Assembly (NCBI GenBank): GCA_964386865.1
Contig: CAYLUN010000032.1
Coordinates: 1-54,743 of the forward strand
Source: CAYLUN01 sp964386865
GTDB taxonomy: Bacteria; Verrucomicrobiota; Kiritimatiellia; RFP12; UBA1067
Direction of reading: 5' to 3'
Length of the DNA: 54,743 nucleotides
The stretch's first letter is position 1. Each line of letters starts with the position of its first letter. A model generated the notes under the pieces. It saw only the letters and a program-made list of their open reading frames with translations, had not been told where the DNA came from and did no database searches. This document shows positions 1-8,090 of this stretch, piece after piece. The position numbers and the translations under genes were made by a program.

Positions 1-1878
1 TTTTGTTAGACGTTTTAACTCTTCCAACCGCACTGGACTTATTGGCCCAGAGCTGTGTACGGCCTCGATCAAGAAGAGCCAGTTCTTCTCGTTGCTATAA
101 GCCACAACATCGGGAAGTTCGTCATGCGTAAGCTCGAAGAATGATAGCCGCCCGAGCTTGGCCTTTTCGCAAAGAAGAAATTTGTCGGCAGTATCGCCAA
201 CATATAAAACTTCGGCCCCAAACCCGAAACGTGGCAAGAAATCCTCGATGACCGCTTTTTGAAGTTCATTATGATTGCCGGGGGTGAATGTCAGTTTCTT
301 ACCACCGGGAATCTTTACTGAGATAGTTTCTATGCTCCTCTGTCCGGAGAGTCGATCACGTAATGTTCCCGTTTCGGCAAGTAACTCATCGACCTGATCA
401 TCCCATCCTTCGGTGCCGAATTCGCGAACCACACATGCAAATTGCGGATTGAGCGCATACCCTCGCGTCGGATTGTTCGTCGCCGCACCGGGATTATTCG
501 CACTCCGTTCGACGATTCCTGCAACCGTCAATAACTTGAGATCCTTGCGCCGAATATCGTCGTATGATCCACTCGATATCGACTCACTGAAGTTCTTGTT
601 GATGTACTCGATGATCTGCCTAGTTTGAGGTGCCCACTTATTGCCACTTTGTTTGGCCTCTTTCCACTGGCTACTACGTCTAACGTCAGCGACAGCTAGA
701 AAGGCCATTCCCATTTTCTCTAACCGTCTCTCAGAAAGCCCCTCAAAGGGAATGCCGAGACTGTTGAGGATGCAGAGAGCCTCGTTCACGACTGTCTTAA
801 TGGCCTTGGCTTTGTCGCTGCTAGGAATATAATCAGGCACTATTTTGTTCTCCTCTTGCGGTTCCATGACGAACAACTCGGCTTGCTCGGGCAAGTTACG
901 ATAGACAATCTCCGAACTGCTGTAGCGAGGTTTTGACTTTAAGTAAGATTTGACCGATTCTGCAATCTGCTTGGCGAAGAGCGGGGGCACCGCATTCCCG
1001 ACCTGATAGTATTGGCTGGTTTCCGTCCCCTGAAACTTGAACCCGTCCGGAAAACTCTGTAACCGCGCCGCCTCCCGAATGGAAATGCGGCGACGCCGCC
1101 CGTCTGACAGGCGTATTCGCTGCATATCTCCTGTCGCGCCTGCCAGATTGCGGCAGGTGAGCGTTCGCGCCGGGCGATCCAAATGAAGATCGCGAGGCGT
1201 GACGCACTTAGAGGCCTTCTCGTAGTTCGCGACATAGCGGTCCATGCTCGTCGTCAGGAACTTCGCACCGTCAGGAACTGAAAAGGCAAGCTCCTCCAAA
1301 GCCTCGCCTGCCGTGACCCGATGATTCGCCTCACCGGGAAAGTAAAACGTGCCACGATGTCCGACCACAATGAGCCGCTCGCGATTCTGCGGTATCCCAA
1401 AATCGACGACGTTGAAGAGCCGATACTCGACAATGTAGTTCATGCTCTTCAGCCGCGTGACCACCTCGTCAAAATAGGGCTTGTTTCGATAGAGAAGTCC
1501 ACGGACGTTCTCGAATACCCAAATATCCGGGTTCGTCTTCTCGACGGCATCCACGAAAACGGGGAAACCGTCTCGCGAGTCCATCAGCCCGAGCTGTTTG
1601 CCACCGACACTAAAGGGCTGACAAGGCGGCCCACCGATCACGACGGAAACATTCGGATACTCTTGTTTGACGTCGAGCTTTACACACTGGCAGTCCCCCG
1701 CAAGATTGGCACGATAGGTGGCGACGTAATCCGGCTCCATTTCATATCCGGCCGTCCGGATTCCGCAAGCCTCAAAACCCAAAGATAACCCGCCGCAACC
1801 AGCGAAAAGATCGATCGCCTCGAAGTCAAACTTCTTGGGTATGACCAACTCCGCATTGATTCGTTCTACATAGGTCAT
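1..1878 (-). CDS. Fused cytosine-5 DNA methyltransferase / BsuBI-PstI-type restriction endonuclease (3' end cut by window)
   Basis: One uninterrupted frame of 626 codons runs from ATG at 1876-1878 to the window edge without a stop. Residues 22-299 are a C5-methyltransferase with motifs in the standard order: FAGCGGLSLGF (25-35, SAM loop), GGPPCQPFS (82-90, catalytic Cys86), ENVRG (123-127), QNRERL (164-169), RPARTLT (235-241) and GNAVPP (294-299). The target-recognition segment between motifs VIII and IX is short (about 65 residues). From about residue 355 the chain matches the helical N-terminal domain of the BsuBI/PstI endonuclease family, then its catalytic core: LTFTPGNHNELQKA, EVLYVGDTADKFLL, and LPDVV..NWLFLIEAV with candidate metal ligands Asp590 and Glu605, then SSGPISP. 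The family core normally continues for some 60-70 residues, so the C-terminus lies outside the window. Base composition is visibly less GC-rich than the neighbours, suggesting transfer. In one chain it would both modify and cut DNA. Classical PstI/BsuBI systems use separate adenine methyltransferases, so this pairing is unusual. Methyltransferase call near certain; endonuclease call strong. Confidence 0.93.
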   Translation of the reverse strand, partial: MTYVERINAELVIPKKFDFEAIDLFAGCGGLSLGFEACGIRTAGYEMEPDYVATYRANLAGDCQCVKLDVKQEYPNVSVVIGGPPCQPFSVGGKQLGLMDSRDGFPVFVDAVEKTNPDIWVFENVRGLLYRNKPYFDEVVTRLKSMNYIVEYRLFNVVDFGIPQNRERLIVVGHRGTFYFPGEANHRVTAGEALEELAFSVPDGAKFLTTSMDRYVANYEKASKCVTPRDLHLDRPARTLTCRNLAGATGDMQRIRLSDGRRRRISIREAARLQSFPDGFKFQGTETSQYYQVGNAVPPLFAKQIAESVKSYLKSKPRYSSSEIVYRNLPEQAELFVMEPQEENKIVPDYIPSSDKAKAIKTVVNEALCILNSLGIPFEGLSERRLEKMGMAFLAVADVRRSSQWKEAKQSGNKWAPQTRQIIEYINKNFSESISSGSYDDIRRKDLKLLTVAGIVERSANNPGAATNNPTRGYALNPQFACVVREFGTEGWDDQVDELLAETGTLRDRLSGQRSIETISVKIPGGKKLTFTPGNHNELQKAVIEDFLPRFGFGAEVLYVGDTADKFLLCEKAKLGRLSFFELTHDELPDVVAYSNEKNWLFLIEAVHSSGPISPVRLEELKRLTK

Positions 1879-1944
1879 AACCGTGTGCCTTATCGTTCAA
1901 TACTCCCGTCACAGACAGCATCGTTTTCTGTTGTCTTGAACACT

Positions 1945-1971
1945 GTATTATGGACGCTAATGATCTGTCAA
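1945..1971 (-). promoter_or_regulatory. Candidate promoter for the methyltransferase-nuclease gene
   Basis: On the minus strand TTGACA (1966-1971) is followed after 15 bp by TAATAC (1945-1950), about 67 bp before the start codon. The spacer is shorter than the usual 17 bp. An inverted pair, TTGAAC (1936-1941) and GTTCAA (1895-1900) on the plus strand, flanks the predicted transcription start and could be an operator. Sequence match only. Confidence 0.35.
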
Positions 1972-1984
1972 CCGGATACCCCTT

Positions 1985-2161
1985 TTACGCCAAAACGCCG
2001 CCAAGCGCAAACAGAGACTCCCACCGCTTCTGACGCTGGATGTAGAGTCGGGCAGCTTCGCGCAGAAGGTCTGAGCGCGACCGCGACTCGCGCCGCGCCA
2101 ACGCGTCTACCTCGCCGATCAAGGTGTCCTGAAACGAACGATTGAAAGTGACCGTACTCAT
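1985..2161 (-). CDS. Ribbon-helix-helix (CopG/Arc-type) DNA-binding protein, 58 aa
   Basis: The 58-residue product begins with an alternating beta-strand (STVTFNRSF) and continues into two helices, the second starting SRSRSDLLREAARLYIQ, which is the ribbon-helix-helix layout of CopG-type antitoxins and small repressors. Such proteins act as dimers that insert the strand into the DNA major groove. The gene starts 4 bp after the stop of the rhamnose mutarotase gene and ends 106 bp before the methyltransferase-nuclease gene, all on the same strand. No toxin-like gene is adjacent, so it is either a solitary antitoxin/repressor or a controller of the restriction-modification gene. The second is inference from position only. 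It continues the lower-GC character of the restriction gene towards its 3' end. Confidence 0.7.
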   Translation of the reverse strand: MSTVTFNRSFQDTLIGEVDALARRESRSRSDLLREAARLYIQRQKRWESLFALGGVLA

Positions 2162-2165
2162 GCTG

Positions 2166-2480
2166 CTACTCCGAGTGGAACACTTCAGGCAGCGGCACGC
2201 ACACAGGCGAATGGTCGGGATTGGTGTCCATGAGGTCGGCCATGTAGTCCCACCATTTGCGGACCACGGGGTCTTGCGGCAGCAGGTGCGCCGTGTTGCC
2301 GTCCGCCAACTTCTGCACGGCGAAGAGGATCAGGGTCTCTGGATCGAGAAAGATCGAGTAGTCAGAGACGCCAGCCTCGGTCAGCTTGCGCGACAGTTCG
2401 GGCCAGATCTCGTTGTGCCGACGCTTGTACTCGGCCTCGAAGCCCGGTTTCAGCTTCATTTTGAACGCGACTCGTTGCAT
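2166..2480 (-). CDS. rhaM: L-rhamnose mutarotase
   Basis: A 104-residue cytosolic enzyme that interconverts the alpha and beta anomers of L-rhamnose so that the sugar can enter catabolism. The sequence has the family layout: N-terminal MQRVAFKMKLKPGFEAEYK, then RHNEIWPEL, the core strand YSIFLDPETLILFAV and the helix VRKWWDYMADLM. Length equals the usual about 104 residues. The ATG at 2478-2480 is chosen because family members start with this M-x-R-x-A-F pattern; the open frame extends further upstream without conserved sequence. It follows the GH78 remnant and GH106 genes on the same strand, and a rhamnulokinase lies at 14755-16260, so a rhamnose pathway is consistent. Confidence 0.93.
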   Translation of the reverse strand: MQRVAFKMKLKPGFEAEYKRRHNEIWPELSRKLTEAGVSDYSIFLDPETLILFAVQKLADGNTAHLLPQDPVVRKWWDYMADLMDTNPDHSPVCVPLPEVFHSE

Positions 2481-2775
2481 GGTGTGCTCTCTCTTTGCCA
2501 GCCTTTGATGATCGCGAACGTGTGCTCCACCGGCGTTGCGGCCCGCAAACGCGGTTCGATCCCGCATCCGTACTGCCACGCGACAACCGTGACTTTCACA
2601 GGTAATTTAGCACGCGGCGGAAGCGTGGTCAACCGCAGCGTGTTTCACTCCAACTCCGCAGGCCCTTCGCACACATACTACGCAAGCTGGCGAAGCGGTA
2701 GTGTCCGGTCAGATGCCCACGGAGTATTGCATCTTCAGCAGCCCGTCAAATGATGGCTTAGGTACTCTCCGCGAA

Positions 2776-3138
2776 TTACTCGTCGGACTTGAACTGATAC
2801 GCGCCCGAGCCCACGGCGTAGACCGCCGCGCCGCCCTCCGCGCGCAGAAAGGCCACGCCCGGCGCCCGCGGCGCCGGCATGCCGCCTTCCGTGACACCTG
2901 CCGCGTTTTTCGCGGGAACGTAGACCGTGGCCGTCGCATTCGGCGGAATCGTGACGTTCAGCGCGATCCTGCCCCCCTCGCATTTCCACGCGCTGGCGAT
3001 GCGGCCATACGGCGACTCGTACGAGGCGGAGGCTCCGTCCAGCTTCGCTACGGTTTGCGGCCTGATGAGGATGCGCTTAAAGCCCGGGCCCGCCGGGTCG
3101 CACAGGATGCTGCCGAGCCCCTTGTAGCACCACTTCAT
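2776..3138 (-). pseudogene. C-terminal remnant of a GH78 alpha-L-rhamnosidase
   Basis: The 120-residue frame matches only the extreme C-terminal beta-domain of bacterial GH78 alpha-L-rhamnosidases: a GLGSILCDPAGPGFKRILIRP stretch, YESPYGRIASAWK, and NVTIPPNATATVYVPA. The (alpha/alpha)6 catalytic barrel with its acidic residues, normally many hundreds of residues, is absent. An in-frame TAG lies four codons before the ATG, and the ATG overlaps the TGA of the upstream esterase/propeller gene (ATGA). It looks like the stump of a rhamnosidase whose front was lost when the fusion gene came to sit upstream. Translation by coupling is possible, but a catalytic role is not. Confidence 0.75.
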
Positions 3139-4907
3139 TTCCTCATATCCCTAGATGTCGCCAGAGCGATCACGCGGCCCTGGTCGCCGGTGGCGCAATA
3201 AAAATGGTAGACGACTCCGTTGTGCTTGATCATCCACGGCTTGTGCGCGTACTGCTTGTCCCACGGTTCGGACGGCTCGACGAGGTGCGGCCCCGACCAC
3301 TTTGTCCAATGGGACAGGTCGTAGGAACAGGCGAAGGTGTCGAAGGCTCCGGGCTTCCAGAACGCGCCGAAGTAGAACATCACCCACACGTCTCCGATCT
3401 TCACGATCTGCGGGTCGCCCGAGATGCCTTTGCCGTTGTCGACGACGGGCTCCCGCCCGTAGCGCAGCCACGTCTTCATGTCCTTCGACACGGCCATGCC
3501 GATGCGCTCGTACCCCGAGACCTTCTTGCCGTTGTAGTACATGACGAAGGGGTAGCCGAGCCGCTCTTCCTTGTCCCAGATAATGTTGCTCTTGTACTGC
3601 GTCAGCTTTTCGAAGTCGCGGCAGTCCGGCTGGTCGCGCGTAAGCACTGGCTGATCGAGCCGCGTCCAGGCGACGGGCTTGTCCGGGTCGGTCGTCCAAG
3701 CGATACCGATGGCCAGCGGGTCTGTCTCGTAGCCCTTCAGCGCGCCGCCCAGGTACGAGAGCCAGTACTTGCCGTCGTAGGGCTGGAGCTGGGCTGTCCC
3801 GCCCCACGCGTAGTCCTGCAAGGCAACGTAGCCTCCCGCCTGCTGGGCGTCCCACGTGCCTTGGCGAAACGACAGAATCTTGCCGAGCGGCTTCCACGTC
3901 ACCAGGTCTGCGCTCTCCGCGAGCGCGGTCTCATACCCCGCGCCGTCGAACACAATGTAGGTCATGTACCATGCGTCGTTGTGCCGGAATACTCCCGGAC
4001 AATCGGCCTTCTTTCCCGGTTCAGGCCGAACCACGATCCCGTACTTGAACGGCGTCTTGACCTCGTCGTAAACGGCCTGCATGATGCTGTCCGTGACCGT
4101 TCTCGCCCCCTGCTTGTTGGCGATCACGAAATCCACTAATTCCTTACATTGAAAGAAACCCTGCCACATGTTGTGTCCCTGCCCCGGCGGCACGACTAGT
4201 TGCATGGCACCGCCCAGTTCGCGGTAACACGTGGCCACCTTCTCGGAGTTATCCTTGAGCGGCACGAGCGTGTCCGAATCGCCGTGAATGTGGAAGATCG
4301 GCACGCCCGCTTGGGCCAATGGGGCGAGCCGCTCGATCGGGTTGTGCTGCGCGAGCTGAGCCTGCAGCTCCGCCTCGGTCAGGCCGTACGCGCCACACGC
4401 CTTCGCGAGGCCAGGGTAGCTCCGCAGATTGCACACCGGGTAAATGCCCGCGACGCAGGCGACGGAGCCCGTGTTCTCGCACGCCCAGTTGTAGAGCATC
4501 AGGCCGCCGCGGCTTCGCGCCAGCAGACAGGCCTTCTTCGCCAGCCCGCGCTTGCCGGTCAGCTCCTGGTAGAGGGCCGTGAAGCCGGCGCGTCCCTTGG
4601 GGCTACCGTACGACTCTCCCACGTCCACGCCGGCCACGGCCATGCCAGCCGCCAGGAACTTCTCGAACATCCACCGCTCCTCAGGGCCGGGCAATCTAGG
4701 CAGCGTCGGAGCGTACCAGACCCAAGGCGTCGGAACGCCTGGTGCGGGCTCCTTGGGCATGATCAAGAATGCAGCGTTCCCATCGACCTGAAACACCTGC
4801 CCGTCGATCGGCAGCCTCTTCTCCGCGGACTGAGCCGACGCTCCTCCGGCTGCCCGTGCGGCAACCGCTACAACAAGCAATCCCCAAAACAGAAACCTCA
4901 CATACAT
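3135..4907 (-). CDS. Exported alpha/beta-hydrolase (esterase) fused to a GH43-like five-bladed propeller
   Basis: 590 residues. The ATG at 4905-4907 is chosen for its strong GGAGGAAG ribosome site and because a Sec signal peptide follows immediately (YVRFLFWGLLVVAVAARAAGG). Residues about 30-275 form an alpha/beta-hydrolase of the prolyl-oligopeptidase/acetyl-esterase kind: candidate nucleophile in LLARSRGGLMLYNW (an SRGG elbow rather than canonical GxSxG), acid in HIHGDSDTLVPL, and His in GQGHNMW. Residues about 285-590 show repeated blade signatures of GH43/GH32-like propellers (PGVFRHNDAWYMTYIVFD, SGDPQIVKIGDVWVMFYFGA, HKPWMIKHNGVVYHFYCA). A natural reading is an enzyme that removes an acyl group and then a sugar from one decorated side chain. 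It lies between a GH106 gene and a GH78 remnant. The exact substrate cannot be told from sequence. Confidence 0.8.
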   Translation of the reverse strand: MYVRFLFWGLLVVAVAARAAGGASAQSAEKRLPIDGQVFQVDGNAAFLIMPKEPAPGVPTPWVWYAPTLPRLPGPEERWMFEKFLAAGMAVAGVDVGESYGSPKGRAGFTALYQELTGKRGLAKKACLLARSRGGLMLYNWACENTGSVACVAGIYPVCNLRSYPGLAKACGAYGLTEAELQAQLAQHNPIERLAPLAQAGVPIFHIHGDSDTLVPLKDNSEKVATCYRELGGAMQLVVPPGQGHNMWQGFFQCKELVDFVIANKQGARTVTDSIMQAVYDEVKTPFKYGIVVRPEPGKKADCPGVFRHNDAWYMTYIVFDGAGYETALAESADLVTWKPLGKILSFRQGTWDAQQAGGYVALQDYAWGGTAQLQPYDGKYWLSYLGGALKGYETDPLAIGIAWTTDPDKPVAWTRLDQPVLTRDQPDCRDFEKLTQYKSNIIWDKEERLGYPFVMYYNGKKVSGYERIGMAVSKDMKTWLRYGREPVVDNGKGISGDPQIVKIGDVWVMFYFGAFWKPGAFDTFACSYDLSHWTKWSGPHLVEPSEPWDKQYAHKPWMIKHNGVVYHFYCATGDQGRVIALATSRDMRK

Positions 4908-4986
4908 TTTCTTCCTCCACCGTCCCATAGAGAGCACCACGCTTCCGGATAGACCACATACGAGGCACGCCACCGTGTGGGCGTGC

Positions 4987-7284
4987 TCAGTCGTGAACCG
5001 TGCTTCCGACGAAAAAGACTGCGCGGACAGGATCCAAGCGCAGGCGGACGCGCGTGCACGGAACGCCGCCTTCAACACACTCGCTTGCCTCCGCATCAGC
5101 GATGCTGCCGTCGAGCGGATCCCAGCTCCGCAGCGCGTGCGTGCCGCGCAGCGTCACGACCGTGTCGACGCGCTCGTCGGCTGAGTTGGCCACGTAGAAG
5201 ATGTCTCGGCCGTCTTTGACCTTGTGCAGGTAGGAGAGCATGCCCTGGGCCGCCGAACCCCCGACCGTGTTTCCCGGCGCCGACTGAGCGGGCGCGGCCG
5301 AGCCGACCGCCGGCCCTTTCAGCGCGAAGCGGACATCCGGAACCGGCAGGGCGTCGTCGAGCGCCGCCCCTAGGCAGGCCCCGCTGGCCGGCGCAACGAA
5401 GTAGGCCGCGCCACCCGAGGCGTGCGTGAATTTGAAGTACGGCTTCGCTTGGGCCACGCGGCTGGAGTCGCCCCCGAACAGGGCGCGCAGCGCGGCAACG
5501 ACCTCCGCGTCGCGGCCCAGCTCGGCGGCCTTGGCCGGAACCTGGCCCGTCACGATGACCTTGCCGCCCGCCTCGGCGAAACTCAGTAGCTTCCGGGCGT
5601 TATCGGCGTGCAGCACCCGCGCGGAGGGCAGAATCAGCACCCGGTACGCCTCGCGGTTGGTCGCGTTGTTGAGACGCATCACCGCCCCGTCGATCGAGCA
5701 GCGGCCAGTCAGGATCTCGGGATGCAGGAAGGTGAAGTCGCGGCGGAGCTCGCCCGTCAGGCAGTCGCTGAGTTCGTTCAGGTCGGTCAGCGGCGGCACG
5801 CACAGGCCGGGGTGCACATTCCCGGGCACCTTGGGCTGGTCGACCACCGCGTCCAGCCGGGCGTGGGCCTGCAGCGCGGCGACGGGATAGAGCACGCCAA
5901 TGTCGGCGACGTGGCGTCCCCCTTGCAGCAGCAGGCAGGTGCGGCCGACCCAGTCGTTGTAGCGCGCGAGTTCCGGGCCGATCTGCGGGTCGAAATGGGA
6001 AATGAGCGGCTTGATGCGCACCTTCTGCGGGTCGTACCACATGCCGTGCGGCAGAAATAAATTGGCCCCGCGTGCGAACAGCTCCATGCCCGAGCGATAT
6101 AGCATGGCCTTATCGAACGTCTTGTAATTGCCGTAGATCTCGACGGCCGTGAGCGGGCGGTCATAGCTGCTAGCCGCGGAGCTGGTCAGCTTGAAGCCCG
6201 GGCGTCCGTGGCCGTAGTAGTGGATCGAATCGATCATCGGGATGTCGCTGTGCCGGTAGAAGGCGATGTGGTCGCCACCCAGAAACGCGGGCTGCGGATG
6301 GTACTGGCCCATGGCGTGGCCCGACGACTTCAGCCCGTGCGCGGCGGCCCACTCGTGCACCTTGCGCGGATACCCCTCGGCCAGCAGCTCGGCGCGAAAG
6401 CCGAAGAGCGCGACGCGGGCGGCCTCGGTGTCAGGCCCGATGTCATGCCACAGGGCCGGATAGAGAGGAACAGGACTGGCCCCGTATTTCTTCGCGAATT
6501 TCTCGTTGAACGCAGGCGTCCACGTGCGGCGCTCGGCGCTGCGGACGCCCACGTCGTCGAAGAAGGTCATGCCGACGGTGGATCCGAAGTGCGACGCAAA
6601 GCGCTTGTAGTATTCCTCGTAGGTCAGCGAAAAGAACTTGTCGACCGACTCGGGGCAGAGATAGTCGACGAACCGACCCGTACGGACGCAGGTGAAGAGC
6701 ATCAGCGCCCACTGTCCGGCGGGCACGTTCCACGCGATGCGTCCGCCGCTGGCCGAGGCGCTGATGTCGCGGCGTTCGCCGCTTTGCCCGTTCATGGCGA
6801 CCGCGCCCATGAACACGCCTGCGGGCAGCGCCTGCTGCAAGAGGGTCGGGCCGGTCACGTTCGTTTCGGCATTGTCCAGACGGCAGATCGTCTCATCGGG
6901 AAAACGCTTGCCCATCAGGCCTCCCGCAGTCCCGCTCGGATAGCCGATATCGTCGTAGAAGATGACCTTCAGGCCCAGGCGCTTGCTCGTCTCAAGGATG
7001 TCGCCGTAGCGGGCGAAGTACGCCTCTGACAGATACTCGGGTGCGGTTTCCTTGACCGGCAGAACCGCCACGCCCGCGAACCCGCTCTTGTCGCGCGAGT
7101 CCAGCAGCTGAGACTCGATCCCCTCGGTCGTCAGCGTCCCGTTCAGGTGCCAGAGCGGCTGGCTCTTCAGCGCGAGCGGCGGCTCTGCGAAGTCCCGCTC
7201 CCACCCCGTCCCTGCAGCAGCCCCGCCCGCCGCGGCGACAGACGCGCTCAAGAGGACAACCACCCCCAGCAGACTTTGTGTCAT
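4987..7284 (-). CDS. Exported GH106-type alpha-L-rhamnosidase
   Basis: 765 residues with a Sec signal peptide (MTQSLLGVVVLLSASVAAAGG). The ATG at 7282-7284 is chosen over an upstream one (7326) that lies inside the sirtuin gene and would put 14 residues ahead of the signal. The body matches the GH106 catalytic region: PLWHLNGTLTTEGIESQL, then a TIM-barrel segment with GFAGVAVLPV, LGLKVIFYDDIGYPSG, MTFFDDVG and HAMGQYHPQPAFLGGDH, and a C-terminal region with a glutamine-amidotransferase-like fold common in the family (LTDLNELSDCL, YRVLILPSARVL, GGKVIVTGQVP). GH106 enzymes remove terminal L-rhamnose from plant glycans. It sits 32 bp after the sirtuin gene and 79 bp before the esterase/propeller gene, so probably one transcript. 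It is shorter than many GH106 proteins. Confidence 0.82.
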   Translation of the reverse strand: MTQSLLGVVVLLSASVAAAGGAAAGTGWERDFAEPPLALKSQPLWHLNGTLTTEGIESQLLDSRDKSGFAGVAVLPVKETAPEYLSEAYFARYGDILETSKRLGLKVIFYDDIGYPSGTAGGLMGKRFPDETICRLDNAETNVTGPTLLQQALPAGVFMGAVAMNGQSGERRDISASASGGRIAWNVPAGQWALMLFTCVRTGRFVDYLCPESVDKFFSLTYEEYYKRFASHFGSTVGMTFFDDVGVRSAERRTWTPAFNEKFAKKYGASPVPLYPALWHDIGPDTEAARVALFGFRAELLAEGYPRKVHEWAAAHGLKSSGHAMGQYHPQPAFLGGDHIAFYRHSDIPMIDSIHYYGHGRPGFKLTSSAASSYDRPLTAVEIYGNYKTFDKAMLYRSGMELFARGANLFLPHGMWYDPQKVRIKPLISHFDPQIGPELARYNDWVGRTCLLLQGGRHVADIGVLYPVAALQAHARLDAVVDQPKVPGNVHPGLCVPPLTDLNELSDCLTGELRRDFTFLHPEILTGRCSIDGAVMRLNNATNREAYRVLILPSARVLHADNARKLLSFAEAGGKVIVTGQVPAKAAELGRDAEVVAALRALFGGDSSRVAQAKPYFKFTHASGGAAYFVAPASGACLGAALDDALPVPDVRFALKGPAVGSAAPAQSAPGNTVGGSAAQGMLSYLHKVKDGRDIFYVANSADERVDTVVTLRGTHALRSWDPLDGSIADAEASECVEGGVPCTRVRLRLDPVRAVFFVGSTVHD

Positions 7285-7316
7285 CGGATACCCTGCCTTA
7301 TCTAACGGCTTTCGCC

Positions 7317-8048
7317 TCACTTCCATACGGCAAGCACGGCCTCGGCGAAAGCAGCGAGGTCAGTATAAAGTAACGATGCGGAACCGTCCAGCGGCGTCGG
7401 CTGTGCGTTCACGATCACCAACTCGCCGCCCGCGCGTACGGTCAGCGGAGGAATCGAGGCCGCAGGCTGCACCGTCAGCGACGAGCCCAGCACCAGCATC
7501 AGGTCGGCCTGCCGAGCCAGCGCGACCGACTTCTCGAACGCCTGCTCAGGCAGCATCTCTCCAAAGAAGGTGATGTCCGGCTTGTACGCCTCGCCGCACG
7601 CTTCGCAGCGCGGCACGGGCATTCGTTCGAGCAGGGCGCAGATCTCGTCGAAGGTCTTCACGCGCCCGCAGGGGCAGCTATGCAGCAGCGGCGAGCCGTG
7701 CACCTCGTAGACGGTCTGCGAGCCCGCCTTTTGGTGCAGCATATCGATGTTCTGCGTGATGACCCCGGCGACAACCCCCGCCCGTTCCAGCCTCGCTATC
7801 GCGTGGTGCACCGGCCCCGGCTTGTAATTCTTGAGCCCGTAAATCAGCTCCCGGCAGCCTGTGTAGTAGATCGACGGGTCGCGCCGGAACCACTCGATGT
7901 CGAAGATGCGCTCCGCGTCCGGCTGCTTGTACAGCCCCTGCGGCCCCCGGAAGTCGGGAATGCCGCACAGCGTCGACACGCCCGCCCCCGTGAACGCGGC
8001 CGTGCACGCGCTTTTTTTCAATTTATCGATCAGCGCTTGCATGCTCAT
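7317..8048 (-). CDS. Sir2-family NAD-dependent protein deacylase
   Basis: 243 residues covering the sirtuin core. Rossmann and NAD-binding motifs are GAGVSTLCGIPDFRG near the N-terminus and TQNIDMLHQKAG in the middle. The catalytic histidine is in YEVHGSP. Four cysteines in two pairs (HSCPCGRVK and RCEACGEAYKPDITFFGE) make the structural zinc site, and LVLGSSLTVQPAA follows. Sirtuins remove acetyl or longer acyl groups from protein lysines using NAD. The start at 8048 has a GAGGG ribosome site 8 bp upstream. It heads a minus-strand directon with rhamnosidase genes, an unusual companion. In bacteria, sirtuins often regulate AMP-forming acyl-CoA synthetases; one such ligase lies at 10236-11906, but linkage is only inference. 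Confidence 0.93.
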   Translation of the reverse strand: MSMQALIDKLKKSACTAAFTGAGVSTLCGIPDFRGPQGLYKQPDAERIFDIEWFRRDPSIYYTGCRELIYGLKNYKPGPVHHAIARLERAGVVAGVITQNIDMLHQKAGSQTVYEVHGSPLLHSCPCGRVKTFDEICALLERMPVPRCEACGEAYKPDITFFGEMLPEQAFEKSVALARQADLMLVLGSSLTVQPAASIPPLTVRAGGELVIVNAQPTPLDGSASLLYTDLAAFAEAVLAVWK

Positions 8049-8090
8049 TTGGCGGCCCTCACTGTTTCTTAATGAACATGAGTTTCCCCT

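Noticed and set aside
1985..2161. A complete toxin-antitoxin pair with the ribbon-helix-helix protein
   Set aside because: No small toxin-like frame lies next to it; the flanks are rhaM and the methyltransferase-nuclease gene.
2540..2580. tRNA-like T-arm (GCGGTTCGATCCCGC)
   Set aside because: No anticodon arm, D arm or acceptor stem can be folded around it, so the resemblance is to the T-loop only.
2456..2599. Minus-strand ORF of 47 codons starting GTG (VKVTVVAWQYGCGIEPRL...) that overlaps the start of rhaM
   Set aside because: It looks less random than most shadows, but it lacks a ribosome site, overlaps rhaM and has no family I recognise; it may be the relic of another gene.
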